NCBI RefSeq assembly: GCF_904849725.1
Contig: NC_058521.1
Location: forward strand, 98,566,244 to 98,630,243
DNA length: 64,000 nt
Reading direction: 5' to 3'
Origin: Hordeum vulgare subsp. vulgare
Lineage: Eukaryota; Streptophyta; Magnoliopsida; Poales; Poaceae
Below the pieces are notes generated by a model, which made no database searches, was not told the origin of the DNA, and saw only the letters and a list, made by a program, of their open reading frames with translations. Positions within the stretch are counted from its first letter, which is position 1. Every line of letters starts with the position of its first letter. The translations under genes were made by a program, and so were the position numbers. Positions 43,320 to 54,600 of the stretch are shown piece after piece.

Positions 43320-45181
43320 CTCATCGTCACATCCACGTGGGAATCCACCTGCACCACACCATTCATCAAGTTCCTAGTAATAAGGTCAAGTAGTTGTGTG
43401 GCTGTAACATCAGATGGATCCAAGGTACCACCCTCGATGGATTCCGAATGATGTAGCCGTCAAGGTGGCCAGGGAGAAACCACCCTTAATTGACCATGCT
43501 TGATGGGTTGTATGCAGAGTCGTTATCAGAGGTGGTGAAGGAGGAATCACCCTTCGAGAACCACCGTTGGTTAACTACACTACAACGCTAACATCGGAGT
43601 ACGTAACGAGGTGTCACCCTCGGTACTGGATAGTAGCTCTGCGGTATCGTACAACTAAGGGGGAGTGAGTGCTGTGACGGGTCATGGTTCGTCGATCAGA
43701 TGATCGAGACTTGATGAAAAGCATGGGCAACTAGATTAAGGGTCAAAGGGGATGACTGATCCACCTATACTAAATAGTTTTAAGGTGCAATAGAGTAAAG
43801 TAGCAATTTATCAAAAACAGGCTATGCATCACATATAGGTGCTAACTACAACAGTAGCAAAATTCTAATGCAAGCATCAGGGAGAAAGAATAGGCGATAT
43901 ACGAATGATCAAGGGGAGGGGGATTAGTTTAGTGGGGGGATTAACCCCCAACTAAACAATGACCGGCGGGGTTCGGGGCAAACCTAGCAGTAGCAACAAC
44001 ATGGCGTGGGGGGCACAACGGTGGCACAGGAGCGGTCGCGGTGGTGGTGGTTGGGCGCCGGCGGCCAGGGCCAATGGCCATGCAGGGGGAGGGGTAGCGG
44101 CCAGGGGTGTAGGGCAGCATGACGGCGAGCTGCAACGCGTTCAGCAGCAGCAGCAGGGGCGCAGCCATGCTCATTTGTGTGCACGGGGGGAACGCAACTG
44201 GCAGCTACAGCGCCGGGTGTCTAGAAGCAATGCGGTAGTTGGAGGCGGACACAACCACGGTGGTGCACGGGGTCGGGGGTCGCCGGAGTGGTGGCCGGAG
44301 TGGAGGGAGAGGAGAGGCTAGCCAGGGCTGGTGTGCTCACCATCGAGCAGGGCAGGCAGAGGCTCTTGGGGGAGGTTGGCGGCGTGGTGGTGAGACGTAG
44401 AAGGGCGGCTCCGGCGTGGTGGAGGTAGACGACGGTCGGCGGGGGGGTGGCGCCGGTGTCCGCGACACCTTATCCGGCATAGGGTCGGGGCAGTGACACG
44501 GGTCGGTCGACGTGTGGGGGTGAGGAGCGAGGGGGTCGCGAGCCACCTGGGGGCTCGGTTGGGGGCTGAGGGGAGAGAGTGGGAGGCTCGGGTGGGGGTT
44601 AGGGTTTGGGGGGTTTATACCCCCGAGGGTTTAGTGGGCCAGTGGGGGGCTCGCCGGTTGGGCAGGTTGGTGGGCCGAGACCCAGTTGGGCCGGCCAGGG
44701 TGGATTTTATTCATTTTTTGTTTCCTTTTATCAGCTTCTATTTTATTTACTTTTTCCATTAATTATCTATAGAAAAAATGTGTAACAAGGCCCAGCAAAT
44801 ATCTTGTAATTTTCTGCATGGCCACACCATGTTTGGGCATTTTGGAGTCTGTTTTAATTTTCCATTCGAATTTAGGAGCACTTTTAAATGCTTTAAGCTT
44901 CTCTTTTGGATGGTGGGGTCCACACCAACATCAAGGTTACGTTGTTTTCCTTAAACAACATTTTTTTTGAGATTTTCAACAAGTGTGTAACATTTTTCAT
45001 ATGTTGTTTGAGGATTTATTTTATCACAATAAAATCATAGGGCATTTAGTAGTGGAATTTGAAATGAGATATGAAACCCATATTTATCATGCATTGTTTA
45101 ACAAAATGATTAGGCATTGATCATCGTCATCACTGTAGCTTAATTACAATGATCACTCTAGCATAATCCGGGGATGTCACA
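43320..45181 (-). repeat. Chromovirus 3' LTR, proximal part with promoter
   Basis: Begins on the minus strand TGTGACATCCCCGGATTATG at 45181. TATA box GTATAAAC on the minus strand at 44620-44613, with a very GC-rich leader downstream (44580-43960). Long frames in this GC-rich stretch are compositional. Confidence 0.82.
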
Positions 45182-45196
45182 ACTCTCCCCTACTAA
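45182..45196 (-). other. Chromovirus polypurine tract
   Basis: Minus strand TTAGTAGGGGAGAGT directly before the LTR start TGTGACATCC. Confidence 0.8.
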
Positions 45197-45217
45197 CAAG
45201 AATTCGCGTCTCGAGGA

Positions 45218-47160
45218 TCAATAGGTAGAAGGAAAGAGCTCGGGGTATTCATCACGAAGATGATCCTCGCGTTCCCAAGTGGCTTCCTCTTCAGAATGAT
45301 TTGACCGCTGCACTTTGAGAAACTTGGTGACCTTGCAATGAGTTTGATGTTCAGCCTGATCAAGAATGCGGGCCAGATGCTCTTTATAAGAGAGGTCTTG
45401 TTGCAGCCCAAGCATATCATGATCCACTGCTCGAATAGGATCTTTGAAGCAGTGGCGGAGCTGAGACACATGGAAGACATCATGAACCTCACAAAGGTTC
45501 GCCGGTAGTTCCAATTGATAAGCTACTTTTCCATGTCTTTCAAGAATAGTGAATGGACCAATATTGTGAGGAGCTAGCTTGCCCTTAATCCCAAAACGTC
45601 TGCACCACTCATTGGTGTGACACGAAGATAAGCCTTTTCGCCAGGTTGATAGACCATATCTTGAGGATGATGGTCACACTGACTCTTCTGACGAGACTGA
45701 GCAACCTTCAGATTCTCATGAATAATGCGGACTTGATCTTTGGCATATTGGATAATATTCAGACCGAAGAATGATTGTTCCCCAGTTTCTGACCAATTCA
45801 GAGGAGTTCAACACCTTCGTCCATATAATACTTTGAAAGGGGCCATCTTTAGACTAGCTTGATAGCTATTGTTGTAGGAGAACTCGGCATACGGGAGAGA
45901 TTCCTCCCATTTCTTATCGAAAGAAATGACACAACCTCGAAGCATGTCTTCGAGAATTTGGTTGACCCATTCAACTTGTCCCTCGGATTGAGGTGAAATG
46001 CAGTGCTAAAGGACAGAAGAGTTCCCATAGCCTTCTACAAACTTTCCCAGAATTTTGAAGTGAACAAGCTGCCAAGGTATGAGATGATTACCAACGGAAT
46101 ACTATGAAGTGAAACAATTCTGGACATATAAAGATCTACCAGCTGACTAGCAGTAATTGTTTCTTTGACGGCCAGAAAATGTGCAACTTTGGACAGCCGT
46201 TCAATGACAACAAGAATAGCATCATTACCTTTCTGTGATCTGGGAAAACCAGTGACAAAGTACATTTCAACATGGTCCCATTTCCATTGAGGAATATAGA
46301 TAGGTTGCAGAGTTCCAGCAGGCCTTTGATGTTCTTCTATGATTCACCGGTAAATATCCCATTCTGCAACATAGCGTGCAATGTCTTGTTTCATATTTGG
46401 CCACCAGAATCTTTGACGAATGTCTTGGTACATCTTCGTACTACCCGGATGTATGGACAGCAGGGTATCATGAGCTTCTTTCATCACCCTCCAGTCATTC
46501 TGAGGTTTTCCTTTTTACTTGGGACGAATAGGCGACCCTTGAAGTACAAGGCGCCATCATCAGCAAGAGGGTTTACCCTATTCATCGTCACCGGGTTGAA
46601 TAGTCTTGATGATGCCCAAGAGATCTGGTTCAACAACCAGGTTACTGAGGGATCCCTGATTAAAAACACGGAGGTTCATCTTGTGGAACTCTTCAGGAGG
46701 GGGAACAAGGTAACCCTGAGGAACAGTATGGAGGTTTAGCTTACGAAATTCCTCTTGAAGACGGTCATGGACCTTATGAACGTGGAGGTGGTTGCAGTAT
46801 GACTTGCGACTCAAGGCATCAGCCATTATGTTAGCCTTACCGGGGGTATACGATAAACCATAGTCAAAATCTGCTATATCCTCCATCCATCTCTGTTAAC
46901 GTAGATTCAGATGTGGCTGAGTAAACAGGTACTTCAGGCTTTGATGATCATTGTAGATCTCACAACGATTACCATGAAGGTAATGCCGCCACTATTTTAG
47001 TGAATGTACTACTGCAGCTAGTTCGAAGTCATGAACTGGGTAGTTCACTTTATGAGCATGTAGCTGACGACAGGCATAAGCAATCACCTTGCGATCTTGC
47101 ATCAGGATACATCCTATCCCTCGATGTAATCGTTTTCTCATGACAGATGCCATGGGTAGG
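45218..47160 (-). pseudogene. Chromovirus pol: RNase H, integrase, chromodomain, 5'-truncated
   Basis: Reading 47160 to 45218: RNase H end ([36 protein letters not shown]), then the RT-integrase linker (DYGLSYTPGKANIMADALSR), integrase core (FVTGFPRSQKGNDAILVVIE, RLSKVAHF; the usual DG near the second Asp is altered, IISYLGSLFTSKFW), and a C-terminal chromodomain (CKVTKFLKVQRSNHSEEEAT, then WEREDHLRDEYPELF). Stops at 46992 (TAG) and about 46896 plus further breaks make it non-functional. The chromodomain marks the Tekay-type chromoviruses, where it directs integration. Upstream RT, protease and gag are absent. Confidence 0.88.
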
Positions 47161-47618
47161 CTTATCAACAGTGGTTGGGACCGAAAGAACACCGGCGGGC
47201 TCCGGGAACGGGATTGGTAATTAGCGATGCAAGACGCATGATGTACGCAGGTTCGGGGCCCTTCGTGGGAGGTAATCCCTAGTCATGCCAGAGTGGTTGA
47301 TGAACCAGTGGAACTACAATGTGCTCCTTGAGCTGTTTGCCGGAGGAGGAAGATGGAGCAGTCGGCTCGCAGTCTACCTCTCGTGTGTGAGTGTGTGTGT
47401 GTGTGTGTGCGTAAGAATGGCCAACCCTCTGCATGGAGGAGGGCCACGGGGTTTTATAGGACGAACCCCCTGGCCTATAATATGGATGTAAGGTACTACA
47501 AAGGGGGACCTAGCTGGTAACCTCTCCGGCTAGTCAGAGGGCCCGCCGCTGATCAGTCTTGTCGCTGGCGGGGCCCGCCGGCTGGCCTACCGGATTGGTG
47601 CGTGCTCCTCACGCGGGG
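47161..47618. other. Unassigned repeat-like sequence with GT microsatellite
   Basis: GC-rich sequence of unknown origin between the broken chromovirus pol and the 5S spacer. It contains (GT)n at 47383-47410. The texture (GGTTCGGGGCCC, GGAGGTAATCCC, then GGTTTTATAGGAC) is like an LTR or leader of another Triticeae retroelement, but no terminus was found. Confidence 0.4.
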
Positions 47619-47734
47619 CACCACCAAGACCTCTCTGGCTTTTCCGACCACCTTGACACCCAACGACGCCACCCCTAGACGCGTGAACAATGAGTCGGAA
47701 GATCACAAATATTTAAAAAGGGGAATGCAACATG

Positions 47735-49294
47735 AGGACTGCTATAGCAAGAGACAACAGCGCCAGAAATTGACACGTTGACGGAGACTGGGCTTGCGTT
47801 GGTTTTTCCCTTGAAGAGGAAAGGGTGATGCAGCACAGGAGCAGTAAGTATTTCCCTCAGTTTGAGAACCAAGGTATCGATCCAGAAGGAGGATCTCGTC
47901 AAGTCTAGAGTACCTGCACAAACACAAACAAGCTTGCACCCAACGCTTCAAAGGGGTTGTCAATCCCTTCAAGATTGTTTGCAAAGTTAGATCTGAAGGC
48001 GGAAAGTGCAACGAAGTAGAAAGTGTAAGGCTGAGAATATGATGTGGAGTAGACCCGGGGGCCATAGTTTTCACTAGAGGCTTCTCTAAAAATAGGAAAT
48101 ATTACGGTAGGTGAACAAATTACTGTCGAGAATTTGATAGAACCTCGCAAAGTCATGACGATATCTAAGGCAATGATCATACATATAGGCATCACGTCCG
48201 AGACAAGTAGACCGATACTTTCTACATCTACTACTATTACTCCACACATCGACCGCTATCCACCATGCATCTAGTGTATTGTGTTCATGACGAACAGAGT
48301 AACGCCTTAAGCAAGATGACATGATGTAGAGGGATAATCTCAAGCCAATTATGAGAACCCCATCTTTTTACCCTTGATGGCAACAACACGATGCGCGCCT
48401 CGCTACCCTTGCTGTCAGTGGGTGAGGTCACCGCACGGGTATGAACCCAAAACCAAGCACTTCTCCCATTGCAAGAATCACAGATCTAGTTGGCCAGACA
48501 AAACCCACAACTCAAAGAGAATTACAAGGATATGAAATCATGCATAAGAGAGATCAGAAGAAACTCAAATAAGATTCATAGATAATCTGATCATAAATCC
48601 ACAATTCATCGGATCTCGACAAACACACCGCAAAAGAAGATTACATCGGATAGATCTCCATGAAGATCATGGAGAACTTTGTATTGAAGATCCAATAGAG
48701 AGAAGAAGCCATCTAGTTACTAGCTATGGACCCGTAGGTCCTTGGTGAACTACTCACGCATCATCAGAGAGGTCATGGTGTTGATGGAGAAGCCCTCCGT
48801 GTCCAAATCCCCCCTCCGGCAGGACACCAAAATGTGCCCCAGATGGGATCTTGAAGAGACAGAAGCTTGCGGCGGCAGAAAAGTACTTTCGATGATCTCC
48901 TCATTTTTTTGGGATTTTTAGGGAATATATAGGCGCAACCCCTAGGGCAGAGGGCGTCCAGTGGGCCCACAAGCCTGTGGGCCGCGGTCTCCCCCTGGAT
49001 GCGGGGTGAGGGCTTGTGGGGCCCCTGGGGCCCCCTGCCTTGGCTGTCAAGTCGCCTAATCTTCTTAACGTTACGGAAAAATTCTTTTCAGGGATTTTAT
49101 TCCGTTTCGACTCCATTTCAAAATCTCCTGTGAAAGGGGTCAAAAAGATGGAAAAAATTGGAACTGGCACTTTGCACTGAGTTAATAAGTTAGTCCCAAA
49201 AATACATAAAAGGCATGCATAACATCCAAAGTCTGACAAGATAATAGCATGAAACCATCAAAAATTATAGATACATTGGAGACGTATCAAGGCC
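47735..49294. other. Target-site duplication of the solo LTR inside the 5S gene
   Basis: AGGAC at 47735-47739 and AGGCC at 49290-49294 flank the LTR. Removing the LTR and one copy leaves GAGGAC-TTCCC, exactly the 5S sequence found in the intact unit at 50558-50676. Confidence 0.88.
47740..49289 (-). mobile_element. Solo LTR, TGATACGTCTCC family, in a 5S gene
   Basis: 1550 bp. On the minus strand it starts TGATACGTCTCCAATG at 49289 and ends TCTCTTGCTATAGCA at 47740. It is related to the LTRs at 36425 and 41764 but clearly another subfamily. A TATATATA-like box lies at 48924-48931. There is no interior and a TSD is present, so it formed by LTR-LTR recombination after insertion. A PBS-like word (AATTTCTGGCGCTGTTG) lies inside its end at 47771-47755. 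Confidence 0.9.
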
Positions 49295-49702
49295 TTCCCA
49301 AGAGGTCACCTATCCTAGTACTACTCTCGCCCAAGCACGCTTAACTTCGGAGTTTTGATAGGATTCAGTGCTTTAGTGCAGGTATGATCGCATCCGACAT
49401 GCTAATATCTATTGGTTCCTTATGCTTGCCACTCCCATGTCCATTGCCACAGTTGCCTCGACAACGGAGACGAGTTTAACACAAGAAGTTCACCCTTCCG
49501 TCCCTACCTCAACAACTCGAGCACCAGCATGACCTCTCTGGCTTTTCTGACCACGCTTGACACGCAACAACGCCGCCCCTAGACGCGTGAACAATGAGCC
49601 GCAATATAAAACATATCACAAACGTTAAAAATACGAAAACGGGTTTCATATAGATCACGGACCCGCGTCATCCTTGTCACGTGGCCAAAAGTATTTCAAA
49701 AG

Positions 49703-49822
49703 GGGAATGCAACACAAGGACATCCCAGGAGGTCACACATCCTAGTACTACTCTCCCCCAAGCACGCTTAACATCGGAGTTCTGATGGGATCCGGTGCTT
49801 GAGTGGTGTTATGATCGCATCC
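49703..49822 (-). rRNA. 5S rRNA gene copy 2 (degenerate)
   Basis: Full length on the minus strand, GGATGCGATCATAACACCAC start and GCATTCC end. The control region is nearly intact (GTTAAGCGTGCTTGGG) with several substitutions elsewhere. One of the two best-preserved copies. Confidence 0.9.
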
Positions 49823-50130
49823 GACATGCTACTATTTATTGGTTCCTTATGCTTGCCCCTCCCATGTCCATTGCCACATTTGCCTCGACAACGGAGACCA
49901 GTTTAACACAAGAATTTCACCCCTCCCTCCCTACCTCAATAATACGAGCACCATCACGACCTCTCTGTCTTTTCCGACCACGCTTGACACCCAACGACGC
50001 CACCCCTAGACTCGTGAACAATCAGCCGCAAGCTAAAACATATCACAAATGTAAAATATAAGAAAACGAGTTTCATATAGATCACGACCCGCGTTATCCT
50101 TGTCGCGTGGCGCAAAAATATTTCAAAAGG

Positions 50131-50249
50131 GGAATGCAACACGAAGACTTCTGAGGAGGTCACCTAGCCAATTACTACTATCGACCAAGCATGCTTAATT
50201 TCGGAGTTCTGATGGGATCTGGTTCTTTAGTGTTAGTATGATCGCATCC
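50131..50249 (-). rRNA. 5S rRNA gene copy 3 (degenerate)
   Basis: 119 nt. The start GGATGCGATCATAC is intact, but the box C/3' region is heavily changed (the GTACTAGGATGGGTGACC equivalent is altered and the CCTCCTGGGAAGTC equivalent mutated), so it is probably a pseudogene. Confidence 0.88.
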
Positions 50250-50557
50250 GACATGCTACTATCTATTGGTTCCTTATGCTTGCCCCTCTCATGTCCATTG
50301 CCACATTTGACTCGACAACGGAGACGAGTTTAACACAAGAAGTTCACCCCTGCCTCCCTACCTCAAAAACACGAGCACCACCACGACCTCTCTAGCTTTT
50401 CCGACCACGCTCGACACCCAACAACGCTGCCCCTAGACGCGTGAACAATGAGCCGCAAGCTAAAACATATCACAAACGTGAAAAATAAGAAAACGGGTTT
50501 CATATAGATCACGGATCCGCGTCATCCTTATCACATGGCGCAAAAATATTTCAAAAG

Positions 50558-50676
50558 GGAATGCAACACGAGGACTTCCCAGGAGGGCACCCATCCTTGT
50601 ACTACTCTCGCGCAAGCACGCTTAACTTCAGACTTGTGATGGAATTCTATGATTTAGTAATTGTATGATCGCATCT
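50558..50676 (-). rRNA. 5S rRNA gene copy 4 (degenerate)
   Basis: 119 nt. The 3' half is close to consensus (GGAAGTCCTCGTGTTGCATT), but the 5' end is mutated (CAGATGC instead of GGATGC, and the AGCACTAAAGCACCGG equivalent is changed). The start mutation argues against function. Confidence 0.88.
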
Positions 50677-50978
50677 GACATGCTATTATCTATTGGTTCC
50701 TTATGCTTGCCCTTCCCTTGTCTATTGACACATTTTCCACGACAACGGGGACGAGTTTAACACAAGAATTTCACCCCTCCCTCCCTACCTCAACAAAACG
50801 AGCACCACCACGACCTCTTTGGCTTTTCCAACCACGCTTGACACCCAATGACGCCGCCCCTATATGCGTGAAGAATGAGCCGCAAGCTAAAACATATCAC
50901 AAACGTAAAAAAACGGGTTTCATATAGATCACGGACCCGCGTCATCCTTGTCACGTGGCGCAAAAATATTTCAAAAGG

Positions 50979-51097
50979 GGAATGCAACACGATGACTTCC
51001 CAGGAGGTCACCCATCCTAGTACTAATCTAGCCCAATCATGGTTAACTTTGGAGTTTTGATGGGATCCGATGCTTTAGTGCTGGTATGATCGCATCC
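50979..51097 (-). rRNA. 5S rRNA gene copy 5 (degenerate)
   Basis: 119 nt. The 5' end GGATGCGATCATACCAGCAC matches consensus, but the A box/intermediate element (AGTTAACCATGATTGGGC instead of AGTTAAGCGTGCTTGGGC) is damaged, so pol III factor binding should be impaired. Confidence 0.88.
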
Positions 51098-51240
51098 GAC
51101 ATGCTACTATCTGTTGGTTCCTTATGCTTGACCCTCCCATGTCCATATCCACATTTTGCTCGACAACTGAGATGAGTTTAACACAAGAATTTCACCCCTC
51201 CCTCCCAACATCAACAACACGAGCACCACTGCGACCTCTC

Positions 51241-51617
51241 GGCAAGGCGTGGAGAGGTTGCTTATCAGTTCGAGTTACCTCCGGAACTTTCAGGTGTGCA
51301 CAACATCTTCCACATGTCACAACTTCTGAAGTATATTCAAGCGCCAAATCATCCCAATCCTTGCAAAGGCTTTGCCCACCAGGCCATTGACCTTCAGTCT
51401 GATCTCACCTACCGCGAGAGGCCAATCCGCATTCTGGACGAAGCAGAGCGATGCACCACGAGCCGCACTATCAAGTATTTCAAGGTTCAATGGAGCAACC
51501 ACACCGAAGCCGAAGCTACATGGGAGCGTGAAGACTATCTCCGATCCGTGTTTCCAGACCTTTTTAGCACCTAGCTTAGGAATCTCGTGGACGAGATTCT
51601 TGTAAGGGGGATAGATC
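51241..51617 (+). pseudogene. Chromovirus pol tail with chromodomain and polypurine tract
   Basis: Open in frame from RGEVAYQFELPPELSGVHNI (about 51247) to FPDLFST-stop at 51574. The integrase C-terminus (IFHMSQLLKYI) is followed by a chromodomain (RTIKYFKVQWSNHTEAEATW). The tract GTAAGGGGGATAGA follows at about 51603-51616 and abuts the LTR at 51618. The 5' side joins 5S spacer directly, with no LTR or TSD, so the upstream element is truncated there. Confidence 0.88.
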
Positions 51618-54600
51618 TGTCACAACCAGTTTCTGGTATCACCTGTCTCTATTGTGAAATTCTGAGCTTGTTAAAACTTTTTCAAAAATTAATGTTTGTG
51701 AATGCCATTGTATGCTTGTATGCTTGACCATGTGAGGATAAAACCCTAAATTCTTTTTGCATAACACTGATTTACAAAAACCCTTGCTTATTTCTTATCA
51801 TGGTAAAACCCCACCTTGAGTTGCACTACATTCCCTTGATAGCAAGCAGTGCTTCTACTCATAGTTGGTAATCTGATGCTAACCTATCTTTATATTTCAA
51901 AACCACAAAGATATTTATTTTTGCAATTATTTTCCTGATTAAATAGGATGTCCATTTCTGAGGCCAGAAATGGTATTCCAACAGGGAAAAATACTTTTCT
52001 GCCTTACAAATATCTGATTAAATTTGGAGATGATCAGAAGGACATATATTTTCCATACATAGGATTTTAAACCCCATTTTATATTATAATTATTCATTAA
52101 AACTATGAAAGCTATTTCTGTCTGTTTTGGCATTTTGAAATATTTCCAAAGGAAATATTCTCAATAAATTCCTAGAAAATTCCAGTAATATCCCTGAGAT
52201 CTATTTGGTGTCCTCATAAAGTTTCACCTTGATCCAAGGTGAATAAGGACCCCAAAAACCCAAAAACCCTTCCTCTCCAGAATCAAGTTAGAGCAACTCT
52301 ACATAGCAAGGTTTACCCTATGATGCTAAAACTTTGCAGGAGTGCCTAATACCTCAAATGAGGGTTCCACTCCAAAAATGGGATTTGTGGGACCTAGTTT
52401 GCCCACACTCCCTTTGGAAGGGACAAATCTAGTCACATTGGAGTATCTTCAAGTTTACAAAGCTAAACTTGTCCTTTGGAGCTCAAATTTGGTGAAACCG
52501 CATGGTTTACCACCAAACCCAAACCTGTTAAGTTGCAGCACCAGTGGTGGGGTGTAACTCCCTTAACCCACTGTCGAACACCTTCTCACAGTTAGGAAAA
52601 AGCCACCTTAGCCACAGATAAACCAAACCCCTTTCCTTCAAACTCATAGATTAAGTGGCCAGCATCTGTGTCTAACCACAGTCAACTGGCCCCTCACTTG
52701 TTCAAAGTGGAAAGGCCAAAAACCCCAATTTAGATTTCAGTTCATGACTGACAGCACCAGTATTTCTTGCCTCCCTTGACCAGTCGAAGCTCCCACTAGG
52801 ACCAAACGGCTAGCTACACTCCCATCTAGTGCCAGGACATGCTAGAAACGCCCAAAGTGCTTCAGAGCACGCCAACATGTCGTGGCATGCCAAAACTGCG
52901 CTATGGGCGCGCTACAGGGAGTCACCGAGGTGGGGTGACGTTCTCGGCGAGTTCCAGCCTCCCCCGAGATGTCCAACCTCCTCCCCAACAACTCTCCTGC
53001 GCCGAGCAAGCCTCAGGGCCCCTCCTCTCCCACGCTAGAGCTCGCGCGACGCGTGCCCGCGCGCACCAGAACCCGCCAAGGTTGCGCCACCACGAATGCT
53101 CGACTCCTCTCTCTCTCTCCCTGTGCTGCAGATAGTTCGGGTAGTCCAAAACCACGTCCTAAGACCGTGGTTTCGACCCCAGCCTCTCTCTGCACCCCCA
53201 TGCGCACCACGGTGAATCATCGGCGCTCCCGAATCTGCTCACCGACGCGGGCCTATAAATAGCCCTCCCCTCGCTCCAACACTCCTCAGATAGCTTCACC
53301 ACGATCACTAGTAGCTCCCTAGCCACCTCAGCAAACCAGCAGACCGCCGGTGCTCGAGATTGACCGAGGCCCCTCGGCCTCGGAGCTCCGGTCGATCTCC
53401 GGCTACATGACGGCTCCTGCGCCCCTCGACCCATCAAACTAACCCTCTCAACCCCAGGAAGCTTCCCCCCAACTCGCCCGATCATTTCCGTGCGTCTAGC
53501 CAATCCCTCAACCACCTCCCGAAACTCCTCCGCCACGGCCTCCTCGTCGTCGGCGAACCCCTGCCTCCCCGTCGTTGTTCCGACCATCAGCAGGTAGGCG
53601 ACAGTAAGGCAAACCCATTCAAGTCCTCGTTGGGGCATGAGAGCGTCGGCAACCACGCTGGTGTCCTCCTCCTCTCTGGCCAGACTAAGGAAACGACCTC
53701 GACTGGTGTGCCCTACCTGTCGGTGGCCCATCCTCCTCCCCCGCGCCGTCCTCAGCCACTGACAGCAGGGCCCCGCATGTCAGGTTCAAACCTGATGGCA
53801 CGCGCGCCTGGGCAGGCTGTTGGCTGGCCGTGGGCCAGCTCAGCTCTGGGCCGAGCCAGGCCGGGAGTTTTAGCCGGTTTTCTTTTATTTTTAAAACCGT
53901 GATTTCCAAGATTTTTATAAAAACATTTAACCAGTGTAAAAATATAATTTTTCCACTGTTATTCTTCTAAAAATATGTAGTATTTAATGATATGCTTGGA
54001 TGAAATTCTTCAACAACTATTCTATTTTTCATTAACAAAAAGGACTAAAATGAAATAGTTTTGCTTCTGTTTGGTTGATTTCAAAAATATTCCTTCAAGG
54101 AAAATTAAGACAAATATTTTTAAAATGATACCTTAGATTTATCATTAATAAAGAACATTTTTAAAATGACTTTGTGGTCTGTTTTTGTGTGAGCAATTTT
54201 CTTATTTATTGTTTTATCGACGATAGAAAATCCGTGTGACGAGGGAATCGGAGCGGAAGACCTCGAAGACCCCGGATACTTAGCAGTCCAAGGCAAGCAG
54301 CCCTTTGACCATGATTGAGCATATGTTACTTTGCATGTTAAAATAGCAAGTATTCCCGTTGCATAAGATCATAAGTACCGATAATCATTTGACATGATTT
54401 TACCGAAGGCTCCCTCGGAGCACATGCACTGAGCTTGACCCTACCCCTTGAGGGTCCTGCTAATACCATGTTCACAAGTAAAGATAGAAGTAGTATTATC
54501 ATGAGCATGTTGTTGACATAAAGCAAGAGTTAATGAAAACCCCGTCGGGTGCCATTAATGCTCGAGGGTGATGATGAGTTTGGTGATCACTTTTGGTGAA

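Larger units (their letters stand above)
35195..47160 (-). mobile_element. Ty3/gypsy chromovirus, 3' part, LTR split by another element
   Basis: Minus-strand chromovirus: truncated pol (47160 to 45218), polypurine tract, then an LTR starting TGTGACATCCCCGG at 45181 and ending ...GGGCGTCACA at 35195. The LTR's two parts (45181-43320 and 36419-35195, about 3.1 kb) are separated by the complete non-autonomous element at 36425-43314. The 5' half of the element is missing; pol stops abruptly near 47160. Confidence 0.82.
47722..49395 (-). rRNA. 5S rRNA gene copy 1, split by a solo LTR
   Basis: The 3' end lies at 47722-47739 (minus ...CCTCATGTTGCATTCC) and the rest at 49290-49395 beyond the inserted LTR. 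Without the insertion it is a normal ~120-nt gene with the internal control region at AGTTAAGCGTGCTTGG. The insertion, near nucleotide 101-106 of the gene, destroys the 3' stem. Confidence 0.85.
47619..51240 (-). repeat. 5S rDNA tandem array, five degenerate units, interrupted by a solo LTR
   Basis: Five copies of a plant 5S gene plus spacer run on the minus strand. Gene starts (GGATGCGATC) fall at 49395, 49822, 50249, 50676 and 51097, giving a period of 427 (last 421) bp. The spacer is recognisable by GAGCACCACCACGACCTCTC and CATATAGATCACGGACCCGC words. Spacer sequence begins at about 47619 and ends at about 51240, in the same part of the unit. The first spacer lacks ~81 bp. All genes differ from the plant 5S consensus, so the array looks dead or dying. 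Confidence 0.93.

Noticed and set aside
43959..44321. Frames of 60-120 codons in GC-rich LTR sequence
   Set aside because: Gly/Arg or Pro/Thr-rich frames on both strands inside a chromovirus LTR; compositional.
47740..49289. Full retroelement in the 5S array
   Set aside because: Both ends are LTR termini and no PBS, PPT or interior is present; it is a solo LTR.
49291..51097. Functional 5S rRNA locus
   Set aside because: Every copy has substitutions in the start, control region or 3' stem, and one is split by an LTR.
52829..53902. Overlapping frames up to 190 codons on both strands
   Set aside because: They lie across the promoter and leader of the 4.2-kb LTR (TATA box at 53254) and have no motif.
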